This document shows positions 15,552 through 24,500 of a DNA stretch of 34,302 nt, in pieces. Source of the stretch: Bacteroidales bacterium (lineage in GTDB: Bacteria; Bacteroidota; Bacteroidia; Bacteroidales; UBA932). The notes under the pieces are model-generated. The model ran no database searches and was not told the DNA's origin. It was given only the letters and a program-made list of their open reading frames with translations. The number at the start of each line of letters is the position of its first letter. The stretch's first letter is position 1. A program made the position numbers and the translations under genes. Location of the stretch: NCBI GenBank assembly GCA_017415715.1, contig JAFQFD010000015.1, forward strand, positions 1 through 34,302, in the 5' to 3' direction.

Positions 15552-16156
15552 TGAAGACAGGATTCAGAAAAGTTTTGCTCATAATGCCTTCTGTGATTGT
15601 AGCCAGAGGGCTTGAGGCCGCGCTTGCCGAGCACGGAGAATTCCGTGTGGAAGGCATCCTGGCGGACCTCTCACATGCTTCTGAAGCACGTTTGAGGAAC
15701 ATGGATGTGGATGTCATCATCATTGATCCGGTTGTCTTTGACTATGTGTCACGCGCGTCCGGAAGAGCCCGCCTGGCGGAGCATTCAAGCGCAGCAGTCG
15801 TCGCTCTGAAGACCATCCCTATGGAGGATGAGCAGATCAGACAGTATGACGGAGTGGTCAGCATGTATGATGACCCGGTCGCCGTCGTCAAGAAGCTCCG
15901 CGAGTCGCTCGCCTCCCACGAGGACACTCCTGAGTCTGACGGCTATGACCTCTCGTCACGCGAAAAGGAGATATTGGTCTGCGTGGCCAAGGGAATGCTT
16001 AACAAGGAGATCGCCGACTTCTACAATATCTCCATCCACACAGTCATCACTCACCGCAAGAACATTACACGCAAGACCGGCATCAAGACCGTGGCCGGAC
16101 TGACAGTCTACGCCCTCCTCAACAACCTGATCGACCCGTCATCGGTAGAGTTGTAG
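15548..16156 (+). CDS. LuxR/NarL-type transcription regulator with degenerate receiver domain
   Basis: The 202-residue protein has a receiver-like domain at about 8-120 and a LuxR helix-turn-helix at about 135-195 (LSSREKEILVCVAKGMLNKEIADFY...HTVITHRKNITRKTGI). A possible phosphoacceptor aspartate sits in VDVIIIDPVVFDY. The acidic pair normally found at the first receiver strand is missing: VLLIMPSVIVARGLE stands where family members have DDH or similar. Phosphorylation by a histidine kinase is therefore doubtful, and no kinase is nearby. It overlaps the hemerythrin gene by 4 nt (ATGA), which suggests that the hemerythrin protein could be its sensor or target. That partnership is inference. 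Confidence 0.85.
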   Translation: MMKTGFRKVLLIMPSVIVARGLEAALAEHGEFRVEGILADLSHASEARLRNMDVDVIIIDPVVFDYVSRASGRARLAEHSSAAVVALKTIPMEDEQIRQYDGVVSMYDDPVAVVKKLRESLASHEDTPESDGYDLSSREKEILVCVAKGMLNKEIADFYNISIHTVITHRKNITRKTGIKTVAGLTVYALLNNLIDPSSVEL

Positions 16157-16213
16157 GAGGTCTCACACAACATTATCCGTATAATACTGCAGATCAATCA
16201 GTTATAAAGCAAA

Positions 16214-16312
16214 GTGTGTTTAACCCCTGTTTTAAAGTATGGGTTAAACACACGCTATTTTATAAAACCTTGATTATCAATAATTTCCAAAAAGAAAGTA
16301 TGATAAACCTTA
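16214..16312. repeat. REP-like palindromic repeat, copy 2
   Basis: GTGTGTTTAACCC at 16214-16226 and GGGTTAAACACAC at 16241-16253 form a perfect 13-bp inverted repeat with a 14-nt loop. The tail (CTATT, then TGATTATCAATAATTT) matches copy 1 at 13548-13645 with the same spacing. It fills the gap between the convergent regulator and feoAB genes and reaches the feoAB stop codon, so it may also serve as their shared 3' end structure. Confidence 0.72.
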
Positions 16313-18760
16313 TATAAAAAGGCTGGCGAGGTTGAAGGTGATGAAGGCGGCAAGCCATGCGAGGAGGATGGTGTAGACCGCCGTGATGATGGCCCATTTC
16401 CAGCCACCTGCTTCGTTCTTTATGGCGATGAAGGTGGCGATGCATGGGAAGTAGAGCAGGATGAATACCATGTATGCCAGGGCACCGGCCGGGGTGACTG
16501 ACCGGACGAGAGCCTTCTGGAGACGGGTCTCGGCTCCGGTGTCTGCCACAGCCGACGACGAGACATTGTCGGCCTCAGCTGCCGGAGGAGTCTGAGGTTC
16601 TATCCATGTGGAGAGCTCCCCCACCGGCTGATCGTCTGCATACATCACTCCCAGAGTGCTGACCACCAGTTCTTTGGCACCAACTCCTGCCACTATGCCG
16701 ACACCCATGCGCCAGTCAAACCCGAGCGGTTCGAGAGCAGGCTCCATGGCCTTGCCGATATATCCTATGAACGAATGTTCCTGCTGCTCCTGCACAGAAT
16801 CATAAGCATCATGGTTAGGGAAATATCCCAGGAACCATATAACCACCGAGCATACCAGAATGATTCCGCTCATCTTCTGGAGATATTGTCTTCCCTTCTC
16901 CCATGTGTGTCTGAAGACAGACTTCGCTGTCGGAACACGATATGGCGGAAGCTCCATTACGAAAGGGAGGTCGTCATCCTTGAAGAAGCGGCTCATCACT
17001 TTGGCGGCAAGGACGGCCAGGATTATGCCGAGGGCGTAGAGCCCGAGAAGCACCAGGCCGGCATTGCGCGGGAAGAACGCGCCCGCTATGAGTATGTACA
17101 CCGGCATTCTGCCTGCACAGGACATGAGCGGGATGATCAGTATGGTTATCAGACGGCTCTTGCGGCTCTCTATCATACGCGTCGCCATGATGGCCGGCAC
17201 ATTGCAGCCGAAGCCCATGATCATAGGTATGAATGACTTGCCGTGCAGACCCATCTTGTGCATGAGCCTGTCCATGATGAAGGCTGCACGGGCCATATAT
17301 CCGGAATCCTCAAGAAGCGATATGAACATATACAGCAGAAGGATGTTCGGCAGGAAGACCAGCACGCTGCCCACGCCTCCTATGACACCGTCTACAACGA
17401 GATCCTTCAGCCATCCGTCAGACATTACAGAAGAGACGAATGCAGCCACATGCTCCACAATCCATTCTATCCATATCATAGGATACTCTCCTATGACGAA
17501 AGTGCCCTGGAACATCACATAGAGCAATATGATGAACACAGGGAATGCCAGCCACCTGTTGGTCACGACCGCATCGATCTTGTCAGTGACGGTATGCCTC
17601 TTCCGTCTGCCCTCATTAGGCTGATATGTCTCTGCGAGCGCGCCCTGGACGAATGCATACTTGGCATCCACAAGCGAAGACTCCAGTCCCGAGCCCATCA
17701 GCTCGCGGACGCGGGAGTTCTCCTCATAGCGGGCCGAGATGACCTCGTCCCTGTTCGGCAGCGACTCCACCACCGCCTCGACTTCCTTGTCATTCTCAAG
17801 ATACTTGATGGCGAGGTATCTTGTCGAATATTTATATCGCAGATTGTCATTCTTCTGGAGCAGAAGCTTTATGCGGTCGATGCTCTGCTCGATCTCAGAT
17901 CCGTGATTGATGTGAATGTGACGGGAAAGATGCGGATCGCTCTTCTCGTAAACCTGTATGACTGTGTCGAAGAGCTGGTCTATGCCCTTGCCTGTGCGAC
18001 TGACCGTCGGCACCACAGGCATACCCAGCAGATAACCCAACTGCTTGATATCCAGCTTGTCGCCCTTCTCTTGAAGTTCGTCATACATATTGAGAGCCAT
18101 CACCACGCGGAGGTTCATGTCTATGAGCTGTGTGGTGAGGTACAGGTTTCTCTGCAGGTTAGATGCGTCGACTACATTGATGACAATGTCGGGCATATCC
18201 TCAAGAAGATTCTTCCTGACATATAACTCTTCAGGACTATATGCCGACAGGGAATATGTGCCGGGAAGATCGACCAGCGTGAACTTGTATCCCCCATGCT
18301 CGAACACACCTTCCTTGGCGTCCACAGTCACGCCGCTGAAGTTGCCTACATGCTCATGACCGCCGGAGGCCATGTTGAACAGTGATGTCTTTCCGCAGTT
18401 CGGATTGCCGACCAGGGCCACCTTTATGCTCCTGCGGCGTTCCTCGGCGAGAGTGTCCATCTCCCTCTCCAGCCACGAACCGTCAGCCTCAAGGGCTGCC
18501 AGGTTCTCGCCGGATGTATGAAGTTCCTTAGCCTCGCTCTCACTGATCACCTCGATCTTTGCCGCCTCTTCGCGGCGCAACGATATCTTATATCCTATTA
18601 TCTCATACTCAATAGGGTCCCTGAGAGGGGCGTTAAGGATCACTTTCACCTTGTTGCCCTTCACAAAGCCCATCTCTATTATTCTCTTACGGAAACCACC
18701 GTGACCGTATACCTTTACGATCACGCCACGCTCCCCTGTCTTCAGTTCCGATAGTTTCAT
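16310..18760 (-). CDS. feoB: FeoA-FeoB fusion, ferrous iron transporter
   Basis: With the start at 18760 the protein has 816 residues; the ten-codon extension to 18790 would overlap the promoter box. A FeoA (SH3-like) domain covers about 1-75 (MKLSELKTGERGVIVKVYG). The GTPase follows, with G1 GNPNCGKTSLFN at about 118-129, switch GNFSGVTVDAKEG, G3 DLPGTYSLSAYSPEE and G4 NMYD. The membrane part has the Gate motifs, for example IMGFGCNVPAIMATR. FeoB imports Fe2+ across the inner membrane under low oxygen. The FeoA fusion is common in Bacteroidota. A hemerythrin/LuxR pair sits convergently beside it, which fits an iron and redox theme. Confidence 0.95.
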   Translation of the reverse strand: MKLSELKTGERGVIVKVYGHGGFRKRIIEMGFVKGNKVKVILNAPLRDPIEYEIIGYKISLRREEAAKIEVISESEAKELHTSGENLAALEADGSWLEREMDTLAEERRRSIKVALVGNPNCGKTSLFNMASGGHEHVGNFSGVTVDAKEGVFEHGGYKFTLVDLPGTYSLSAYSPEELYVRKNLLEDMPDIVINVVDASNLQRNLYLTTQLIDMNLRVVMALNMYDELQEKGDKLDIKQLGYLLGMPVVPTVSRTGKGIDQLFDTVIQVYEKSDPHLSRHIHINHGSEIEQSIDRIKLLLQKNDNLRYKYSTRYLAIKYLENDKEVEAVVESLPNRDEVISARYEENSRVRELMGSGLESSLVDAKYAFVQGALAETYQPNEGRRKRHTVTDKIDAVVTNRWLAFPVFIILLYVMFQGTFVIGEYPMIWIEWIVEHVAAFVSSVMSDGWLKDLVVDGVIGGVGSVLVFLPNILLLYMFISLLEDSGYMARAAFIMDRLMHKMGLHGKSFIPMIMGFGCNVPAIMATRMIESRKSRLITILIIPLMSCAGRMPVYILIAGAFFPRNAGLVLLGLYALGIILAVLAAKVMSRFFKDDDLPFVMELPPYRVPTAKSVFRHTWEKGRQYLQKMSGIILVCSVVIWFLGYFPNHDAYDSVQEQQEHSFIGYIGKAMEPALEPLGFDWRMGVGIVAGVGAKELVVSTLGVMYADDQPVGELSTWIEPQTPPAAEADNVSSSAVADTGAETRLQKALVRSVTPAGALAYMVFILLYFPCIATFIAIKNEAGGWKWAIITAVYTILLAWLAAFITFNLASLFI

Positions 18761-18787
18761 TTCTGTCTTGCTGCTGCCAAAGCGCAG

Positions 18788-18795
18788 CAAAGGTA
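18788..18795 (-). promoter_or_regulatory. -7 promoter box of feoAB
   Basis: TACCTTTG on the minus strand lies 27 nt upstream of the ATG at 18760, with a TTTA about 19 nt further upstream as a weak -33 element. Confidence 0.55.
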
Positions 18796-18834
18796 CGGAT
18801 TAAAATCGTGCCGTTAAATCATCATTTATGGGGA

Positions 18835-19710
18835 TTATGCAATCTCGATAGTGTACACACTTGAGAACTTCTCACCCGGAGCAAGATGATTCATCCAGTC
18901 CTTGTCCTTGTATTCTCCCTCATATCCGGCCCTGTCGCAGCGGCCGTACCACGGCTCTATGCAGATGAACGGGGCGACCTTGCCCGGAGGTGACCAGATG
19001 CCCACGACAGGGGCATCGAACCTGAGGGCGAGCCATGGAGATCCGTCTGCACGGAGCATGTCCACGCGGCCTATCTGAGAGTCCTGCAGCATGATGGTGT
19101 CTATGGCATCGAAAGTATCCCTTTCAATAGGGAGTCTGCCGTCTTCCGGAATCACGAGAGGGTGTTTTGTGAGAGCATCGACGCAGCCTTTTTCCTTGAT
19201 CCTGATGCACTCCAGGCCGTCTTTCCTGTCAAAGACGAAGAATCCGCGTTCCTGCTTTTCGGGATCATAATCAGGATATATGAATGCTGGATGTGCTCCG
19301 ATCTGGAAATAGAGTTCACCGTCTGATGGGTTGACCACTTCCCAGATGACATCCAGGCTGTTTCCATGAAGTCTATATGCAATCTCCAGCACAAACCGGA
19401 ACGGATATTTCTTCAAAGTCTCCTCGTCCGACTCAAGTCTGTAGCGGACCTCGGTGTCAGATGCGTAGACCAGAGTGAAGTCCATGTCACGGGCAAAGCC
19501 GTGCTGACCGAGTTCGTACTCCTTTCCATCAACCCTGTAGCGCTTCTCCCAGACGCTTCCGACTATAGGGAAAAGCACCGGCGAGCGGCGTCCCCAATAT
19601 GCGGGATCGCCCTGCCACAGATATTCAGTCTCACCCTTGCGGATGCTCTGGAGCTCGGCTCCGTGGTCGCTGACAGTGACTGTCAGCACTTCATTCTTGA
19701 GTGTATGCAT
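18835..19710 (-). CDS. Aldose 1-epimerase-like protein (LacX type)
   Basis: The 291-residue protein belongs to the galactose-mutarotase-like beta-sandwich superfamily, in the LacX subgroup. Signatures are ELGQHGFARDMDF, FQIGAHPAFIYPDYDP and ICIEPWYGRCD; the two histidines and the glutamate stand where mutarotases have their catalytic residues. It should interconvert sugar anomers in the cytoplasm. The start is 5 nt downstream of the unrecognised 184-residue gene, so the two form an operon. A link to galactose released by the GH53/GH2 enzymes is possible but the genes are 9 kb apart. Confidence 0.88.
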   Translation of the reverse strand: MHTLKNEVLTVTVSDHGAELQSIRKGETEYLWQGDPAYWGRRSPVLFPIVGSVWEKRYRVDGKEYELGQHGFARDMDFTLVYASDTEVRYRLESDEETLKKYPFRFVLEIAYRLHGNSLDVIWEVVNPSDGELYFQIGAHPAFIYPDYDPEKQERGFFVFDRKDGLECIRIKEKGCVDALTKHPLVIPEDGRLPIERDTFDAIDTIMLQDSQIGRVDMLRADGSPWLALRFDAPVVGIWSPPGKVAPFICIEPWYGRCDRAGYEGEYKDKDWMNHLAPGEKFSSVYTIEIA

Positions 19711-19715
19711 AACGG

Positions 19716-20270
19716 TTATCTTGATTTCAACATATCATATATGGCGGCAAATGTCCCAGGCTTTATCTTATATGCGACATCAGCGGCAAAAACGGCCTGC
19801 TGGGCACGTGAGAAGCGGGCCTGGGCCTCATTCTGCAGGTCGAATGTCTTAGCCACATAGTTGCCTATGCGATGGCTCTCCAGGCGGAAGCCGGCCCTTT
19901 CGCGGAGCTCGCGCAGAGCGCGGCGACGGGCGAATATGCCGGCGTGCTGCCATGTGTCGAAGACCTCCTTGGCGAACTCGTGCAGGCTCGCCGCTGCCGC
20001 CGCCTCGAAGCGGGCGTCGTTCATCGCCGCGCGCAGCGGCTCCAGACGGGCCTCCAGCTCAACCTTCAGGGCAGAGACATCCACAGTCGGAGCGTTCGCA
20101 GAATATGCCTGCAGATATGCCTGTGCGGCATCTTCCGCCACCTGCAGACCCGACGGGTCCAGCAGCATTTCCAGCAAGTCATACGCACGGACCTGCTGAT
20201 CAAGAGCAATCCTGCCCGATGCGGCAGCCTCAATGTCAGCCGCGCATCTCTTTATAAGTTCATTCATCAT
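19716..20270 (-). CDS. Unrecognised helical protein, 184 residues
   Basis: I do not recognise a family. The 184-residue product is rich in alanine, leucine, arginine and glutamate and looks almost wholly alpha-helical (for example VSALKVELEARLEPLRAAM and FARRRALRELRERAGFRLE). It has no signal peptide and no membrane segment. A charged helix pair in the middle could form a coiled coil. The gene is more GC-rich than its neighbours over 19900-20250. It is divergent from the RND efflux operon and shares with it a control region holding repeated sites. It precedes the aldose-epimerase-like gene by 5 nt. The real start could be the second ATG one codon later. Confidence 0.65.
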   Translation of the reverse strand: MMNELIKRCAADIEAAASGRIALDQQVRAYDLLEMLLDPSGLQVAEDAAQAYLQAYSANAPTVDVSALKVELEARLEPLRAAMNDARFEAAAAASLHEFAKEVFDTWQHAGIFARRRALRELRERAGFRLESHRIGNYVAKTFDLQNEAQARFSRAQQAVFAADVAYKIKPGTFAAIYDMLKSR

Positions 20271-20359
20271 TTTAAAAGCACAAAAACGGGATCATTTGTG
20301 TTTATAACCACAAATTTACTATTTAAAAGCACAAAATCCAGCCTTTTTATGCTTTTAAA
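20271..20359. promoter_or_regulatory. Four-copy operator-like array TTTGTGnTTWTAAA
   Basis: On the minus strand TTTGTGCTTTTAAA occurs at 20271-20284 and 20322-20335, and TTTGTGGTTATAAA at 20301-20314. On the + strand TTTATGCTTTTAAA at 20346-20359 is an inverted copy with one change. Start-to-start distances of 30 and 21 nt are close to three and two DNA helical turns. The inverted copy overlaps the -33 region of the efflux promoter. The array looks like binding sites for a regulator of the divergent pair; no regulator gene is adjacent. Confidence 0.55.
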
Positions 20360-20364
20360 GAAAG

Positions 20365-20372
20365 CAAAGATA
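20365..20372 (-). promoter_or_regulatory. -7 promoter box, minus strand, for the 184-residue gene
   Basis: TATCTTTG on the minus strand would give a leader of about 90 nt that contains the three same-facing operator-like repeats. Confidence 0.4.
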
Positions 20373-20375
20373 AAG

Positions 20376-20383
20376 TATCTTTG
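20376..20383 (+). promoter_or_regulatory. -7 promoter box of the RND efflux operon
   Basis: TATCTTTG lies 22 nt before the adaptor ATG at 20406 and only 3 nt from the opposing box on the other strand. TTTA within the inverted operator-like copy is a possible -33 element 18 nt upstream. Confidence 0.55.
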
Positions 20384-20405
20384 CAGGATAAAATCACAGG
20401 CCTTA

Positions 20406-21524
20406 ATGAAAAGAAAGATTCTAGCACTCATCATCGGTGCGACAGCACTGGCAGCCTGCCATCAGACGCAGGTAAAAAGCACACAGAAAGAGAATTACTA
20501 CGAGACGATGGAGGTCACCAGAAGCGACCGCACCCTGACTACAGGCTATTCAGCGGCTATCAGCGGTGTGCAGACCGTCGAAATCCGTCCGCAGATCAGC
20601 GGAATGATCACCGACATCCTCATCGAGGAGGGAGAAAGCGTAAGAAAGGGACAGGTACTCTTCGTCATAGACCAGACCCCGTACAAGGCGGCATACGAGA
20701 TAGCCGTTGCAAACGTCAAGAGCGCCGAGGCGGCCCTCTCGACAGCAAAGCTCATCCTCGACAGCAACAAGGACCTGTACGAGCAGGATGTGGTGTCGGA
20801 GTTCGACCTCATGACAGCGCAGAACGACCTCGTGGAAGCTGAAGCGAAACTCGCCCTCTGCAAGGCCGAGGAAGTCAATGCAAGCAACAACCTCTCATAC
20901 ACAGAGGTCCGCTCTCCGGTGAACGGAGTGGCATCCATGATTCCATACCGCGTCGGAGCACTCGTGAACAGCAACATAACGCAGCCGCTGGTGACCGTGT
21001 CGGACGACAGCCGCGTATACGCATACTTCTCAATGGCTGAGAACCAGATGCTGGACATGGTGCAGCAGTACGGCTCCCTCAACAACGCCATAAAGCAGAT
21101 GCCGGAAGTGGAGCTGATCATGAGCAACGGAGACAAATATGAACACACCGGAAAGATCAACGCGATAAGCGGAACCATCAGCGAAAGCACTGGAGCAGTC
21201 AGCATCAGGGCCGTGTTCAACAACCGCAACCACCTTCTCCGCAACGGCGGAAGCGGCACAATCATCATCCCGATGACCCTGAAGAACTGCATAGTGATCC
21301 CTCAGGCCGCCACATACGAGCTCCAGGACAGAGTGTTCGTATACAAGGTGATCGACGGCAAGGCGTCAGCAACCGAAATCCGCATCTCACCGCAGAACAA
21401 CGGAGTGGAATACATCGTTGAGGAAGGACTTGAAGTCGGAGACGTCATCGTGGCCGAGGGCGCCGGCCTCATCAAAGAAGGCACAACAATCAGAAGCAAG
21501 AGCGAGAAGGAGGCGGAGGAATAA
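20406..21524 (+). CDS. RND efflux periplasmic adaptor (MFP) lipoprotein
   Basis: The 372-residue protein starts MKRKILALIIGATALAAC with a lipobox (C18); the open frame runs further upstream but the signal peptide and promoter fix the start. The body shows the AcrA/MexA plan: barrel-sandwich half PQISGMITDILIEEGESVRKG, a helical hairpin at about 95-150, the second lipoyl-like half VRSPVNGVASMIPYRVG, and a beta-barrel plus proximal domain to the end. It should couple the inner-membrane pump to the outer-membrane channel. The stop codon overlaps the pump start (TAATG). Confidence 0.93.
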   Translation: MKRKILALIIGATALAACHQTQVKSTQKENYYETMEVTRSDRTLTTGYSAAISGVQTVEIRPQISGMITDILIEEGESVRKGQVLFVIDQTPYKAAYEIAVANVKSAEAALSTAKLILDSNKDLYEQDVVSEFDLMTAQNDLVEAEAKLALCKAEEVNASNNLSYTEVRSPVNGVASMIPYRVGALVNSNITQPLVTVSDDSRVYAYFSMAENQMLDMVQQYGSLNNAIKQMPEVELIMSNGDKYEHTGKINAISGTISESTGAVSIRAVFNNRNHLLRNGGSGTIIIPMTLKNCIVIPQAATYELQDRVFVYKVIDGKASATEIRISPQNNGVEYIVEEGLEVGDVIVAEGAGLIKEGTTIRSKSEKEAEE

Positions 21525-24500
21525 TGAACATAAAGACATTCATAGACCGCCCGATTCTTGCGGGCGTGATCTCGGTGCTCATCCTCCTGCTGGGTCTCAT
21601 AGGCCTGTCCCAGCTGCCTGTGGAGCAGTTCCCGGAGATCGCTCCGCCGACCGTGAGCGTGTCGGCGGCGTATGCCGGAGCGAATGCCGAGACGGTGCAG
21701 AAGAGCGTGCTGGTACCGCTCGAGGAGGCCATAAACGGAGTGGAGGACATGATGTACATGGTATCATCAGCCACCAACTCCGGATCGGCAAGCATACAGA
21801 TTTATTTCAGACAGGGAACCGACGGAGACATGGCCATGGTGAATGTGCAGAACCGCATCGCCTCGGCGCAGAGTCTTCTGCCTGCGGAAGTCACGCGAAG
21901 CGGCGTGACCGTCCGCAAGCGCCAGACCAGCCGCATCAAGACGCTGGCGGTATACAGTCCTGACAATTCATTCGACAGGAAATTCATCACCAACTACCTG
22001 AAGATCAACATCGAGCCGAGACTCTCGCGTATCGCCGGAGTCGGCGAGGTCGACGTGCGAGGCGGTGACTATTCGCTCCGTATCTGGCTCGATCCGGGCA
22101 AGATGGGCAAGTATGGCCTGATGCCATCGGACATATCTGCTGTGCTCGCAGAGCAGAACCTCGAGGCTCCTACCGGAACCCTCGGAGCTGAGTCGGAGAA
22201 CACATTCCGCTATGTGCTCAAATACAGGGGACGCTATGAGAACGTGACAGACTACGAAAACATGGTCATCCGTGCGGAAAGCGACGGTACCGTGCTGAGA
22301 CTCAAGGATGTGGCAAGCATCGAGCTCGGAGAAAGGAGCTATGACTATGTGGGTCTGGTGAACGGCCACCCGGGAACCACCATAAGCATCTCGCAGACTT
22401 CAGGATCCAATGCAAACGAGATCATCGAGGCGGTTGACGCCGAGGTGGAGAGGATCCGTGCCGACCTCCCTAAAGGTCTGGACATCATAGACCTCATGAG
22501 TACCAAGGACTTCCTCGACGCATCCATAAAGAATGTGATCAAGACCCTATTCGAGGCCATCCTTCTGGTGATTCTCGTGGTGTTCATCTTCCTTCAGAGC
22601 CTTCGCTCGACCATCATCCCGACAATCTCGATCATCGTGTCGCTGGTCGGCACATTCGCCTTCCTGATGGTGGCGGGATTCAGTCTCAACATGATCACTC
22701 TCTTCGCCCTTGTGCTCGTCATCGGAACGGTGGTGGACGACTCCATCGTCGTGGTGGAGGCTGTCCAAGCAAAGTTTGACATAGGATACAAATCCGCATA
22801 CAGGGCCACTGTAGACGCGATGGAAGGCATTTCCACAGCTCTCATTGCGACCACATTCGTGTTCATGGCCGTATTCATTCCTGTGAGCTTCATGGGAGGA
22901 ACCACAGGTACATTCTACACGCAGTTCGGTCTGACGATGGCAGTGGCCGTGGGCATTTCGCTCGTGAACTCGCTCACTCTCTCCCCTGCACTCTGCGCCC
23001 TGATCATGACTCCTCACGAGGAAATCATTGAGGGCCAGAAGGCCAGCTTCTCAAGCCGCTTTCACAAGGCTTTCGACTCGGCCTTCGGAGCAGTGGTGAA
23101 TAAGTACAAGCACGTCGTACTCTTCATGTTCAAGCGCAAGTGGCTGACAGTCATACTGCTTGTCATCGCCTGCGGCGGACTCGCCTATCTCATGAACACG
23201 ACCAAGACAGGCCTCGTGCCTAAGGAGGATATGGGATCCATAAACATGGACATCCGTACCCCTCCGGGAACCAACATTGCCGAGACCGACAAGGTCCTCA
23301 CCGAGATAGACCGCAGGATCAGCACCATCCCTCAGATCGAGGCATACTCGAGGACCACAGGATGGGGAATGATGTTCGGACAAGGCTCGTCTACCGGTAA
23401 CTTCGTCATCAGGCTCAAGGACTGGGATCTCCGCAAGGGCAAGGGCGACGACATCGACTCGGTCATCGAGGAGATGTACGCCCGCACGGCGGACATCACT
23501 TCAGCCGACATCATGATATATACCCGAGGAATGATCCCGGGATATGGTGCCAGCAACGGCTTCGAGGTGTATGTGCAGGACCAGAAGGGCGGCAAGCTCG
23601 AAGACCTGCAGAAGATCACCAACGACTTCATCATAGAGCTGAACAAGCGTCCTGAAGTGTCGCGTGCAAAGACTTCGTTCGACACCAAGTTCCCTATGTA
23701 TCTGGTGGAAGTGGATGCAGTACAGTGCAAGAGAAACGGCATTTCACCGGGCGATGTGCTCAGCGTGCTCGCAGGATATGTGGGAGGAAGCTATGCGTCC
23801 AACATGAACAGGTTCTCGAAGCTCTACCGCGTGATGCTGCAGGCTGCTCCGGAGTTCCGCCTGGACACAGAATCACTCCAGAACATGTTCGTACGCACTT
23901 CTGCAGGCGAGATGTCCCCTATCAACCAGTATATCAAGCTGACGCGTATCTACGGACCGCAGTCCATCTCCCGCTTCAACCTCTTCACCGCGATTTCGGT
24001 GAACGGACAGGCGGCCGAGGGCTACAGTTCGGGACAGGCCATCCAGGCCGTCCGCGAAGTGGCAGCCCGGACCCTGCCGGCAGGATATGGATATGAATTC
24101 GGTGGAATGTCGCGCGAGGAGGCTGATACAGGAAACTCGGTGGCTGTTATCTTCGGCATATGCGTAGTGTTCATATTCCTCATCCTCTGCGCGCTGTATG
24201 AGAGCCTGTTCATCCCTGTGGTGATCATTCTCTCCGTGCCGTTCGGACTTGCAGGAAGCTTCCTTTTCGCAAGGATGTTCGGACTGGAGAACAACATCTA
24301 TCTGCAGATCGGTCTGCTGATGCTCATAGGACTCCTGGCCAAGACCGCCATCCTCCTGACCGAGTATGCTTCGCAGAAGAGAGCCGAGGGAATGTCCATC
24401 ACCATGGCAGCGATGTCTGCCGCCAAGGCACGTCTGAGGCCGATCCTGATGACTTCGCTCACCATGATATTCGGTATGCTTCCGCTCATGTTCGCGAGCG

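Noticed and set aside
17243-18226. Long open frame of 327 codons on the + strand
   Set aside because: It lies wholly antisense to the feoAB gene, whose protein is unmistakable; the + strand product has no domain and odd composition.
19872-20405. N-terminal extension of the RND adaptor by 178 codons
   Set aside because: The frame is open by chance over the antisense of the 184-residue gene; the lipoprotein signal and promoter place the start at 20406.
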